Positions 35,598-42,923 of a stretch of 64,000 nt of DNA are shown piece after piece. The stretch's first letter is position 1, and every line of letters starts with the position of its first letter. The position numbers were made by a program, and so were the translations under genes. The DNA is from Streptomyces sp. ISL-12. GTDB lineage: Bacteria > Actinomycetota > Actinomycetes > Streptomycetales > Streptomycetaceae. The stretch lies in NCBI RefSeq assembly GCF_018614415.1, contig NZ_JAGGOO010000029.1:1-64000 (forward strand). Direction: 5' to 3'. The notes under the pieces are model-generated. The model worked only from the letters and a program-made list of their open reading frames with translations, was not told the DNA's origin and ran no database searches.

Positions 35598-36542
35598 TCA
35601 ACTGCCGGGATACGTGACGTCCGTGAGCTCCTCGGAGACCCGCCACACCCGCCGCGCCTCCTCCGTGCCGCGCAGCCGCGAGTAGAGCTTCTGCTCCCCG
35701 GGCGCGCCGCCCAGGTGCCCCGGTCCCCGTGGCCCGTAGAACCCGCCCCGCTCGGCGTCGGGGGAGGTGGCGGCGTAGAGGGCGGGGAGCTGGGCGGTGC
35801 GGACCGTGCCGACGACGATGCCGCGGGCGGACAGCACCCGGATCAGCCGTACGCCCATCGTGTCCTTGGCGCGTCCGACCTCGGGGCGGGCGGCGAGCAG
35901 GCTGGTCGGGGCGACGCCGGGGTGGGAGAGGTTGCTGGTGATGCCCCAGCCGTGGGCCTGGCTGCGCCGGTCGAGTTCGAGGGCGAAGAGCCCGAACGCG
36001 ATCTTCGACTGGCTGTACGCCTTCATGCCGTCGTAGGACCGTTCCCAGTTCAGATCGTCCCAGTTGATGGCGCCCTGGTTGGCCGCGACGCTGACCTGCG
36101 AGGTCACGCGTGCCTGGCCCGCGCGCAGCAGCGGCAGCAGGTGGGCGACCAGGGCGAAGTGGCCGAGGTGGTTGGTGCCGAACTGCAGCTCGAACCCGTC
36201 GGCGGTCGTCTGCCGGTCGGGCGGGGTCATGACGCCGGCGTTGTTGACGAGGAGGTGGACCGGCCGGCCCTCCTCCCGCAGCGTCTCGCCGAGGGCAGCG
36301 ACGGAGGCGAGCGAGGACAGATCCAGCTCGCGCAGCGACACCTCCGCGTGCGGGACCGTACGCCGGATCGCGGCGAGCGCGGCCTCGCCCTTGCGCGGGT
36401 TGCGCACGGGCAGGACCACCTCGGCCCCGGCCGCCGCGAGCCGCGTCGCGATGCCGAGCCCGATGCCGTCGCTGGCTCCGGTGACGACGGCGCGCCTGCC
36501 GGACAGGTCGGGGACGGTGATGTCGATGGGGGTGCGTGGCAT
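35598..36542 (-). CDS. Short-chain dehydrogenase (retinol-dehydrogenase-like)
   Basis: A 314-residue NADP-preferring SDR. Cofactor loop [10 protein letters not shown], then LLVNNAGVM, the catalytic Ser in TSQVSVAAN and the YSQSK (Y-x-x-x-K) pair. The long C-terminal part and a [12 protein letters not shown] segment after strand 2 are like protochlorophyllide/retinol dehydrogenase-type members. It is divergent from an MmyB-like XRE regulator, a common actinobacterial pairing in which the regulator controls the reductase. The substrate is unknown. ATG 36542 is used. Confidence 0.9.
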   Translation of the reverse strand: MPRTPIDITVPDLSGRRAVVTGASDGIGLGIATRLAAAGAEVVLPVRNPRKGEAALAAIRRTVPHAEVSLRELDLSSLASVAALGETLREEGRPVHLLVNNAGVMTPPDRQTTADGFELQFGTNHLGHFALVAHLLPLLRAGQARVTSQVSVAANQGAINWDDLNWERSYDGMKAYSQSKIAFGLFALELDRRSQAHGWGITSNLSHPGVAPTSLLAARPEVGRAKDTMGVRLIRVLSARGIVVGTVRTAQLPALYAATSPDAERGGFYGPRGPGHLGGAPGEQKLYSRLRGTEEARRVWRVSEELTDVTYPGS

Positions 36543-36709
36543 GGGCCCACTCCTGGCGCTCGGGTACGTCATCGAGCCTGGGACCGGCGCCGTGGCCGCG
36601 GCAACCGGTGAGAGGGGGATCGACGATCCGTGGCTGCCGGGACGCGCGGGCGATAGAAAGGGGACCGGAAGGACGAAGGACGTACGTATGGCGATGGAGG
36701 GAGGCACGC

Positions 36710-37555
36710 GTGGCGGCGATCGACCGGACCGGACTGGCGGAGTTCCTGCGGCGTCGCCGGGAGGCGCTGCAACCCGAGGACGTCGGCCTGCCCCGCGGCC
36801 GGCGCCGCCGGACGAGCGGGCTGCGCCGGGAGGAGGTCGCCGCGCTCTGCCACATGTCGACGGACTACTACGCGCGCCTCGAACGCGAGCGCGGCCCCCA
36901 CCCCTCCGAGCAGATGATCGCCTCCATCGCGCAGGGCCTGCACCTCTCCCTCGACGAGCGCGACCACCTCTTCCGCCTCGCCGGACACACCCCGCCCCCG
37001 AGGGGCGCGGCCGGCGAGCACATCGCCCCCGGCCTCCTCCGCATCCTCGACCGCCTCCAGGACACCCCGGCCGAGATCGTCACCGAGCTGGGCGAGACGT
37101 TGCGGCAGACCCCGCTCGGCATCGCGCTCACCGGTGACCAGACCGTCCACAGCGGCCCGGCCCGCAGCCTCGGCTACCGCTGGTTCACCGACCCCGCCAC
37201 GCGACAGCTGTACGCCCCCGAGGAGCACGCCTTCCTCACCCGCATGTTCGTCTCGGGCCTGCGCGGGGTGGTCACGCTCCGGGGCCCCGGCTCCCGCGCG
37301 GCCCACTACGCCGACCTGCTGCTGGCGCGGAGCGAGGAGTTCCGTCGGGTCTGGGACGACCACGAGGTCGGCATCCGTCCCAGGGAGGTCAAACACTTCG
37401 TTCACCCCGAGGTCGGACCCCTGGAACTGACCTGCCAGACCCTCCTCGACCCGGACCAGTCGCACTTCCTGCTCGTCTACACCGCCGTCCCCGGCAGCGA
37501 GAGCCACGAGAAGCTCCGCCTGCTGTCCGTCATCGGGGCCCAGGCACTGAGCTGA
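36710..37555 (+). CDS. XRE-family regulator with MmyB-type ligand domain
   Basis: A 281-residue transcription factor. Residues 8-75 form a helix-turn-helix ([20 protein letters not shown], then [27 protein letters not shown]). From about residue 105 the MmyB-like ligand-binding (PAS-related) domain follows, with LGRNPL-equivalent [16 protein letters not shown]-equivalent GYRWFTDP, and [22 protein letters not shown] 36710 follows GGAGGGAGG. The divergent SDR gene is the likely target; the 167-base region between them should hold the operator. Confidence 0.92.
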   Translation: MAAIDRTGLAEFLRRRREALQPEDVGLPRGRRRRTSGLRREEVAALCHMSTDYYARLERERGPHPSEQMIASIAQGLHLSLDERDHLFRLAGHTPPPRGAAGEHIAPGLLRILDRLQDTPAEIVTELGETLRQTPLGIALTGDQTVHSGPARSLGYRWFTDPATRQLYAPEEHAFLTRMFVSGLRGVVTLRGPGSRAAHYADLLLARSEEFRRVWDDHEVGIRPREVKHFVHPEVGPLELTCQTLLDPDQSHFLLVYTAVPGSESHEKLRLLSVIGAQALS

Positions 37556-37591
37556 GCCCGGACGCCCGGGGCGGGGCGCCGCCGGACCGGG

Positions 37592-38191
37592 TCAGGCGCG
37601 CAGCGCGTCGACCGCGGTGTCGATCGCGGCCAGCGCGGCGGCCCGGTCGAGACCGGCCCTCGATACGAGCGACAGGCCCTGGACGACGTAGAGCAGGAGC
37701 TGCGCCTGGGCCTCGGGGCGGGCGCTGTCGGTGACCTCCCCGGCGGCCTGCGCGCGGCGCAGCGCTTCGGTGACGAGGTCGGTGAACCGGCGGTACGAGC
37801 GGCTGACGAGGTCCGTGGCTTCCTCGTCGGCGGGTACGAGTTCGGCGGTGGCGTTGCCGACCAGGCAGCCCTGCGGCACGCCCGCCTCGGAGACCAGCTC
37901 GTCCAGGCGTGCCGGGTGGGTCAGGATCTCGCGCAGCGCCGGCAGCAGCGGGGTGGTGTCGAGCGCGGCGGTCAGGTGCCGCTCGTACACGTCCCAGTAG
38001 AGCCGGACGGCGTCGAGGTAGAAGCGGCGCTTGTCGCCGAACGCCCCGTAGAGGCTGCCGCGTTCGACGCCCAGCGCGTCGACCAGGTCCTGGATCGATG
38101 TCGCCCCGTAGCCACGGGACCAGAACAGCTCCAGCGCGCGCGTCAGCGTCTGGTCCTTGTCGAACTCGCGGGGTCGTCCGGTGCGTGCCAC
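37592..38191 (-). CDS. TetR-family repressor
   Basis: A 199-residue TetR regulator. The DNA-binding domain is at residues 10-56 (FDKDQTLTRALELFWSRGY, then GATSIQDLVDALGVERGSLYGAFGDKRRFY in separate helices). The C-terminal part fits the YxaF/AcrR-like TetR_C class, with PQGCLVGNAT. It is divergent from an SDR gene, and the region between holds three copies of a half-site forming inverted repeats, so it probably represses both itself and the SDR operon. Confidence 0.92.
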   Translation of the reverse strand: MARTGRPREFDKDQTLTRALELFWSRGYGATSIQDLVDALGVERGSLYGAFGDKRRFYLDAVRLYWDVYERHLTAALDTTPLLPALREILTHPARLDELVSEAGVPQGCLVGNATAELVPADEEATDLVSRSYRRFTDLVTEALRRAQAAGEVTDSARPEAQAQLLLYVVQGLSLVSRAGLDRAAALAAIDTAVDALRA

Positions 38192-38203
38192 GGTCCGACC
38201 CTA

Positions 38204-38259
38204 CGACTTCTTGACGATGCGTTCAAGAAGTCGTAGCTTCCCTTCCGTACTTCTTGAAC
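38204..38259. promoter_or_regulatory. Operator cluster between the tetR and SDR genes
   Basis: CGACTTCTTGA (38204-38214) faces TCAAGAAGTCG (38223-38233), an exact 11-bp inverted repeat with an 8-base spacer. A third arm ACTTCTTGAAC (38249-38259) faces GTTCAAGAAGT (38221-38231) to form a second palindrome with a 17-base spacer. The middle arm is shared. The cluster starts 12 bases upstream of the tetR start codon. Confidence 0.85.
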
Positions 38260-38304
38260 GGCTGCACAGAAGTTGCCGTCCCCGGCCGGCACGAAGGGCG
38301 ACGC

Positions 38305-39054
38305 ATGGAATTCGCAGGGAAGACAGCACTCATCACCGGCTCCGGCGCGATCGGCGGACTCGGGCACGCGACGGCCGTGATCCTGGCCTCGGCGGGCGCC
38401 GACCTGATCCTCACCGGCACCGACCCGCAGCGCGGCGCCCAGGTCGTGGCGGACCTGCGCGCCACCGCCGGCGAGTCCACCGGAACCGTGCGTTTCGTCG
38501 CGGCCGACCTCTCCGACCCGGCGGCCGTGCGGCGACTGGCCGAGGAGGCCGGGACCGTCGACATCCTGGTCAACAACGCGAGCCTCATGACGTTCGCCCC
38601 GACCACGGAGCAGGACCTCGCCGCCTACGACGCCGCCTTCGAGGTCAATGTGCGCGCGCCGTTCCTGCTCACCGCCCTGCTGGCGCCGAAGATGGCCGCG
38701 GCCGGCGGCGGCAGCGTCGTCAACGTCAGCTCCACCGCGGCCGGCCTCGGCATGCCGGGCATGGCCGTCTACGGCGCCACCAAGGCGGCGGTCGAGTCGC
38801 TGACCCGCACCTGGGCGGCGGAGTTCGCCGCGTCGAACGTACGGGTCAACGCCGTCGCCCCGGGCCCGATGCGCACCTCGAAGGTGGTCGCGGCGATGGG
38901 CCCGGACCTGGGCGGCATGGGCCTGACCACGGCGCTCAAGCGCACCTCCGACCCGGCCGAAGTGGCCCAGGTGATCGCCTTCCTCGCGAGCGACCGGGCC
39001 GGCTACATGACCGGCGCGACCGTCGCCGCCGACGGCGGCCGGACCGCGATATGA
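38305..39054 (+). CDS. Short-chain dehydrogenase/reductase (classical)
   Basis: A 249-residue classical SDR. Dinucleotide loop TGSGAIGGLG, structural DLSDP, NNASLM, catalytic Ser in VNVSSTAAG and YGATK, then PGPMRTSK and the C-terminal ATVAADGGRT. Substitution in the usual TGxxxGIG (an extra Gly-Ala) resembles 3-oxoacyl reductase-like variants. It begins the operon opposite the TetR gene and is followed by a second SDR, with which its stop overlaps an ATG (ATGA). Confidence 0.9.
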   Translation: MEFAGKTALITGSGAIGGLGHATAVILASAGADLILTGTDPQRGAQVVADLRATAGESTGTVRFVAADLSDPAAVRRLAEEAGTVDILVNNASLMTFAPTTEQDLAAYDAAFEVNVRAPFLLTALLAPKMAAAGGGSVVNVSSTAAGLGMPGMAVYGATKAAVESLTRTWAAEFAASNVRVNAVAPGPMRTSKVVAAMGPDLGGMGLTTALKRTSDPAEVAQVIAFLASDRAGYMTGATVAADGGRTAI

Positions 39055-39074
39055 GCAGGGAGGACACCAACCCC

Positions 39075-39830
39075 ATGGGCCGCCTAGCGGGCAAGCACGC
39101 ACTGATCACCGGAGGGACGAGCGGCATCGGCCTGGAGACGGCCCGCGAGTTCCTCGCCGAGGGAGCCTCCGTCGCGATCACCGGCCGCTCACGGGAGCGG
39201 CTGGACGAGGCCGCCCGGCAGCTGAAGGACCGGGGCCCGCTGCTGACCTTCGTCAGCGACGCCGGCGACGTACCGGGCCAAGAGGTCCTCGCCGCACGGC
39301 TGCGCGAGGAGTGGCCGAAGCTCGACATCCTGATGAGCAACGCCGCCGACCTCACCCACCTCCCGTTCGAGGCATGGACCGAGGAGGCGTTCGACCGGCT
39401 CCTGGCCACCAACCTCAAAGCCCCCTTCTTCCTCATCAAATCCCTGCTGCCGCTCTTCTCGCCGCGGTCCTCGGTGATCCTCGTCGGTTCGGTCTCGGCC
39501 TTCGTCGGCCACGAGAACGCGACGGTCTACGGCGCGGCCAAGGCCGGCCTGCTGTCCTACGCCCGCGGACTGACCTACGAACTGAAGGACCGGGGCGTCC
39601 GCGTCAACGGCCTGAGCCCGGGCCCGACCGTCACCAACGCGTTCGCGCCCCTCGGCCCCGAACGCCAGGCCGCCCTCTACGAGGAACTCCGCCGCACCGT
39701 CCCCCTCCACCGCCTCGGCACCACCACCGAGCTGGCGAAGGCGGCCGTCTACCTCGCCTCCGACGAGTCCGCCTACACCGCGGGCACGGTGCTGCGCGTC
39801 GACGGCGGCGTGGGGGAACTCGCGTACTAG
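39075..39830 (+). CDS. Short-chain dehydrogenase/reductase (second in operon)
   Basis: A 251-residue classical SDR: TGGTSGIGLE, SNAADL (in place of NNAG), VGSVSAFVGHENA with the catalytic Ser, YGAAK and GTVLRVDGG. GGAGG lies 11 bases before ATG 39075. An in-frame ATG at 39051 overlapping the previous stop (ATGA) would add eight residues and couple translation. With the first SDR it probably forms a two-enzyme set under the adjacent TetR. Substrate unknown. Confidence 0.9.
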   Translation: MGRLAGKHALITGGTSGIGLETAREFLAEGASVAITGRSRERLDEAARQLKDRGPLLTFVSDAGDVPGQEVLAARLREEWPKLDILMSNAADLTHLPFEAWTEEAFDRLLATNLKAPFFLIKSLLPLFSPRSSVILVGSVSAFVGHENATVYGAAKAGLLSYARGLTYELKDRGVRVNGLSPGPTVTNAFAPLGPERQAALYEELRRTVPLHRLGTTTELAKAAVYLASDESAYTAGTVLRVDGGVGELAY

Positions 39831-40061
39831 GACGGGGGCCGGCCCGCGTGGGGGTGTGAGTAGCCGATGACTCCGACGACTCCGACGACTCCACCCGCCA
39901 CGCCCGTCGAGGGAGAGGAGACGGCGAACGCACTGGAGCTGGTTCACGCGCCCACGCTGCTGGTGACCGTCCCGGCCGGCCTGCACGAACGGGGCCGGCT
40001 GTCAGTCCCCCCTGCTTGGATGTGGCCCACGGCACGACGGCACTCCGCGGAGGACATTGCG

Positions 40062-40436
40062 ATGGGCACCTGGGGCAGCGGGAACTTCGAGAGCGACACG
40101 GCGCTGGACCACCTGTCCCTCGTCATCGACCGGCTCGTCTCGGACGTCACCGGCGCCATGACCGGCGACCCGGTCGCCATCGAACCCGACGAGTACTGGG
40201 GCGTCGCCGTACCGTGCAACCTCGAACTCCTCCACACCCTCGCCGAAGCGGGCCACACCACCGGCCTGCCGGCCCCCGAGGTCATCGCGGCCTGGAAGCA
40301 GACCTTCCTGACCGTCTGGGAACGCACCATCGACGACCTGGGGCCTTCCCCGGCCTACAAGGAGGAGCGGCGGGCGGTGTTGAACCGTACGTTCGACCAA
40401 CTGGCTGCCGTCGCGCGACAGGAGACGGCCGACTGA
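40062..40436 (+). CDS. DUF4259 protein
   Basis: A 124-residue protein starting MGTWGSGNFESDTALDHL, the unmistakable start of DUF4259, a helical family widespread in Streptomyces with no known activity. GGAGG lies 8 bases before ATG 40062. The reading frame extends 65 codons upstream (from 39867), opening with a Thr-Pro repeat (9-base ACTCCGACG units), but the family start and ribosome site argue against using it. The gap 39831-40061 therefore holds only that repeat and no clear gene. Confidence 0.88.
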   Translation: MGTWGSGNFESDTALDHLSLVIDRLVSDVTGAMTGDPVAIEPDEYWGVAVPCNLELLHTLAEAGHTTGLPAPEVIAAWKQTFLTVWERTIDDLGPSPAYKEERRAVLNRTFDQLAAVARQETAD

Positions 40437-40596
40437 CGGGCACTGGTGGAGGCCCGGGGCCTGATGATGTGGGCTTCCGTCGCACGCGGCGTATCCGGCC
40501 CGACTTCGTGTTCAACGGCAAGGCGTGGCCCAGGGCCAGGACGTGCAGAACATCCCCGACGGAACGCCCGACCCTCTACGCCGTACCGCGCCGCGC

Positions 40597-40818
40597 TCAG
40601 CGACCCTCGGGCCATTCCCGGCGCACCGCGTCCACGAAAGAGAGCCAGACCGGTGCCCGCACGCCCGTGATGAGCGCGTCCCCGACCTTCGTGTCGCGCA
40701 GCAGCACGCGGTCACCGACGCGGGCACACTCCACGCATTCGCCTCCCGCGCCATTGCTGTACGACGACCTGATCCACGAGCCGGGCGCCACGGCGCCGAC
40801 GAGAGACCTGCTGCTCAC
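40597..40818 (-). CDS. DUF397 protein (solitary)
   Basis: A 73-residue DUF397 protein: WIRSSYSNGAGGECVECARVGDRVLLRDTK and a C-terminal VWLSFVDAVRR. DUF397 proteins are small partners of XRE regulators (WhiJ/Scr-type pairs) and can act as antitoxin-like modulators. The GTG at 40818 follows AAGGAG by 8 bases; a longer frame from 40872 lacks a ribosome site. This copy has no XRE gene of its own; the nearest is the pair 200 bases upstream. The 40437-40596 gap downstream shows no gene. Confidence 0.83.
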   Translation of the reverse strand: MSSRSLVGAVAPGSWIRSSYSNGAGGECVECARVGDRVLLRDTKVGDALITGVRAPVWLSFVDAVRREWPEGR

Positions 40819-40864
40819 CGCGCGTACTCCTTCACGACGCTCCTTCGCCCACTCGCTCCCTACC

Positions 40865-40880
40865 AGAGTCACCCCACTCT
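40865..40880. promoter_or_regulatory. AGAGT/ACTCT inverted repeat upstream of the solitary DUF397 gene
   Basis: AGAGT, six bases, then ACTCT, extended to ACTCTTA. The same ACTCTTA recurs at 42254-42259 in the promoter of the HATPase gene. It is a candidate target of the neighbouring XRE regulator. The remainder of 40881-41032 shows nothing recognisable. Confidence 0.4.
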
Positions 40881-41032
40881 TACAGGGAACCCGGGGCCCT
40901 CACCAGGGGTTCTTCCGCCATAGGTCGACGGACTTTCTGAGCGGTCACGAACTGTTCCGAGATCCGAGCGGAAACCCTGAGCCAGGCGCCCTCCCGCTGG
41001 TGCGACAACGCTAATCACGACAAGCTCAAGGG

Positions 41033-41263
41033 TCACGCGGTTATTACTACATCCTGGCCGCGTGTCCCTGTGAGTTCTCGTCGGTTGATCGCTTGTATGA
41101 AGCAAAGCCAGGTGCTGGGCTGAAAATAAAGGGTCCGGCCATTCTTACACTTGGAGTCGCGTATTAGTGTTGCGCTATCACCGAGTGCGCATTCCACGCA
41201 CTCGGTGCCGCTTCCGCCGCTGTATGAAGACTTGAACCAGTGGAGCTGAGGCATTTCCGTCAT
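41033..41263 (-). CDS. DUF397 protein paired with an XRE regulator
   Basis: A 76-residue DUF397 protein: LHWFKSSYSGGSGTECVECA, TLIRDSKCKNGRTLYFQPSTWLCF (continuous hydrophobic/polar pattern) and a C-terminal extension. AGGAG lies 8 bases before ATG 41263. The ATG overlaps the stop of the XRE gene by 4 bases (ATGA), so regulator and partner are made in fixed ratio. GC is lower than in the core genes. Confidence 0.88.
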   Translation of the reverse strand: MTEMPQLHWFKSSYSGGSGTECVECALGDSATLIRDSKCKNGRTLYFQPSTWLCFIQAINRRELTGTRGQDVVITA

Positions 41264-42111
41264 CCGCTGCACTCCTGCCTGACCTTGTCGATGAGTTCAG
41301 CACTGGATTCGAAGTCGAGTGCCTGGGCGCTGAGGTATTCGAACGCCAACGTGTAACGGTTCAACTCTTCCCGTTTTTCCATGAAGAGCCCTCCACCGAG
41401 GATGTCCACGTATACGACGTCCAGTTCGCGGGCCTGGCCGCGCAGGACGGCGAAGCTGCCGACAGCCGCAGCATGGGCGCCTCGTGCGAACGGGAGGACC
41501 TGGACGGTGATGTTCGACCGCTGGGACATAGCAAGGAGGTGCGTGAGCTGGTGCCGCATGACCTCGCGCCCGCCAACTTGCCTGCGGATCGCGGCCTCGT
41601 CGATCACACACCAAATGTGCGGCGGCTCCTCGCGTTCCAACAGCTCCTGCCGCTTCATGCGGATGTCGACCATGTGCTGCACCTCGCGTTCATCGCAGTG
41701 GATCTCTGAAGCGCGGTGTACCGCTTCCGCGTAGGCGCGGGTCTGAAGTAGGCCGGGCACGTACATGCAAGCGAAGTGGTCCTCGCGAACGACTTCGTCT
41801 TCGAGGGTGAGCATGAGGTTCATGGACTCGGGGATGGGGTCGGCGAGTGAGCGCCACCAACCCTGGATCTTCGCCCCCTTCGCCAACTCGACCAGTGCGA
41901 GGCGTTCTTCGTCCGAGGCGCCGTACTCGCGGCAGAGCGCGTCGACGGCCGGCCACTTCACCGTTCCTTCCTTCGTCTCGTAGCGGCTGAGCGTCGCTTT
42001 GGAGATGCCCACCCGCGCTCCTGCCTCCTCCAGGGTCAGTCCTTTCAGATCCCGGAGTCGACGTAGGTCGGCGCCCAGTTGGCGCCTGCGGGTAGTGGGT
42101 CCTGCTGCCAT
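41260..42111 (-). CDS. XRE regulator with DUF5753 domain
   Basis: A 283-residue WhiJ/Scr1-type regulator. HTH at about residues 10-65 (LGADLRRLRDLKGLTLEEAG, then VGISKATLSRYETKEG). The DUF5753 domain follows, with the conserved MYVPGLLQTRAYAEAV, RMKRQELLER, WCVIDEAAIRRQVGG, ITVQVLPFARGAHAA and FEYLSAQALD. AGGAAGG precedes ATG 42111. DUF397 is coupled downstream and a HATPase gene is divergent, the standard three-gene signalling set of streptomycetes. Confidence 0.92.
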   Translation of the reverse strand: MAAGPTTRRRQLGADLRRLRDLKGLTLEEAGARVGISKATLSRYETKEGTVKWPAVDALCREYGASDEERLALVELAKGAKIQGWWRSLADPIPESMNLMLTLEDEVVREDHFACMYVPGLLQTRAYAEAVHRASEIHCDEREVQHMVDIRMKRQELLEREEPPHIWCVIDEAAIRRQVGGREVMRHQLTHLLAMSQRSNITVQVLPFARGAHAAAVGSFAVLRGQARELDVVYVDILGGGLFMEKREELNRYTLAFEYLSAQALDFESSAELIDKVRQECSG

Positions 42112-42222
42112 GCCGGTGGCCTTCCTGTCGGTGGGATAGATCGTCGTCGCCACCCGGTGCTACCGACAAGATGGCGTGCGCCGGGGCGCGTTCCGCTGTG
42201 TCGCGCTCCCGTTGGGCCGTTA

Positions 42223-42259
42223 TGAGAGTTCCATTTTGAGAGTCTCAGTGCAACTCTTA
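42223..42259. promoter_or_regulatory. Repeated TGAGAGT/ACTCTTA elements before the HATPase gene
   Basis: TGAGAGT at 42223-42229 and again at 42237-42243 (14-base period), then AACTCTTA at 42252-42259 in inverse orientation, ending 6 bases before the HATPase start. The elements share the AGAGT/ACTCT core seen at 40865-40880. A repressor bound here would cover the HATPase promoter. Confidence 0.5.
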
Positions 42260-42265
42260 GTGCTC

Positions 42266-42904
42266 ATGGAGTCACTCACGGCGCATAGCGCCATCGTCAG
42301 AGCCGGTACGGGAGTAGCGGCTCCCACCCTGCGTAGTACGGGCCGCCCGTCGGGGCGTGTGTGGGCGCTTCCCTTCATCGCGGAAGCGCGGGACGTCGCA
42401 GCTCTACGGGACGCCATGCGTCTCCCCTTGGAGCTCTGGGGCCTGCAAGAGCTCGTCGAGGACGCTCAACTGTGTGTCAGCGAACTGGTCGCCAACGTCA
42501 TTCAGCACGTTGGCCCGGGGACGCCGACGACGCTGGTCCTCGCGGCTGAAGGCGTCGGCCTACGCATCGAAGTGCACGACCCGGACCTCCGTGCGCTGCC
42601 CACGCTGACCAGTGCGGGACCCGACTCGGAGGCGGGGAGAGGCATGGCGCTCATTGGCGCCCTTGCCGACCGCTGGGGTGTCGACCTCACGCCGGAGCGC
42701 AAGGCGACATGGTGCGAACTCGGCACGGGAGTCGGCCCGTCCGATCAACGTGCCGCCTCTCGGGTAGAGGCGGCGTTGGAGCAAGAGGCAGTGATCGGAG
42801 TCGTCGTTGATCTCCTTCATCGACTCCGCCTACATGGGTGGGACCCGGACGAGGTGCTCGATCAGGCTCAGATCCGCTTCGAGTCCGATACCGGCGGGTG
42901 CTGA
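42266..42904 (+). CDS. HATPase-domain (anti-sigma-like) regulatory protein
   Basis: A 212-residue GHKL-type ATP-binding protein of the small RsbW-like class common in Streptomyces. ATP-binding marks: the N-box in CVSELVANVIQHV, the D/G box VHDPDLRALP and the G2-like EAGRGMALIGALADRWG. The C-terminal 60 residues are an extension with no known fold. ATG 42266 gives the family start; the frame runs further upstream to 42176 without support. It is divergent from an XRE-DUF397 pair. A role in signalling is likely; the partner is unknown. Confidence 0.87.
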   Translation: MESLTAHSAIVRAGTGVAAPTLRSTGRPSGRVWALPFIAEARDVAALRDAMRLPLELWGLQELVEDAQLCVSELVANVIQHVGPGTPTTLVLAAEGVGLRIEVHDPDLRALPTLTSAGPDSEAGRGMALIGALADRWGVDLTPERKATWCELGTGVGPSDQRAASRVEAALEQEAVIGVVVDLLHRLRLHGWDPDEVLDQAQIRFESDTGGC

Positions 42905-42923
42905 GCCTGAACGACGACTGTGG

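Noticed and set aside
39867..40061. N-terminal extension of the DUF4259 protein
   Set aside because: The family begins at MGTWGSGNF, with a GGAGG ribosome site directly before it; the extension is a Thr-Pro repeat and unconserved-looking sequence.
40437..40596. Short plus-strand frame after the DUF4259 gene
   Set aside because: Its codon pattern and composition look random, and there is no ribosome site.
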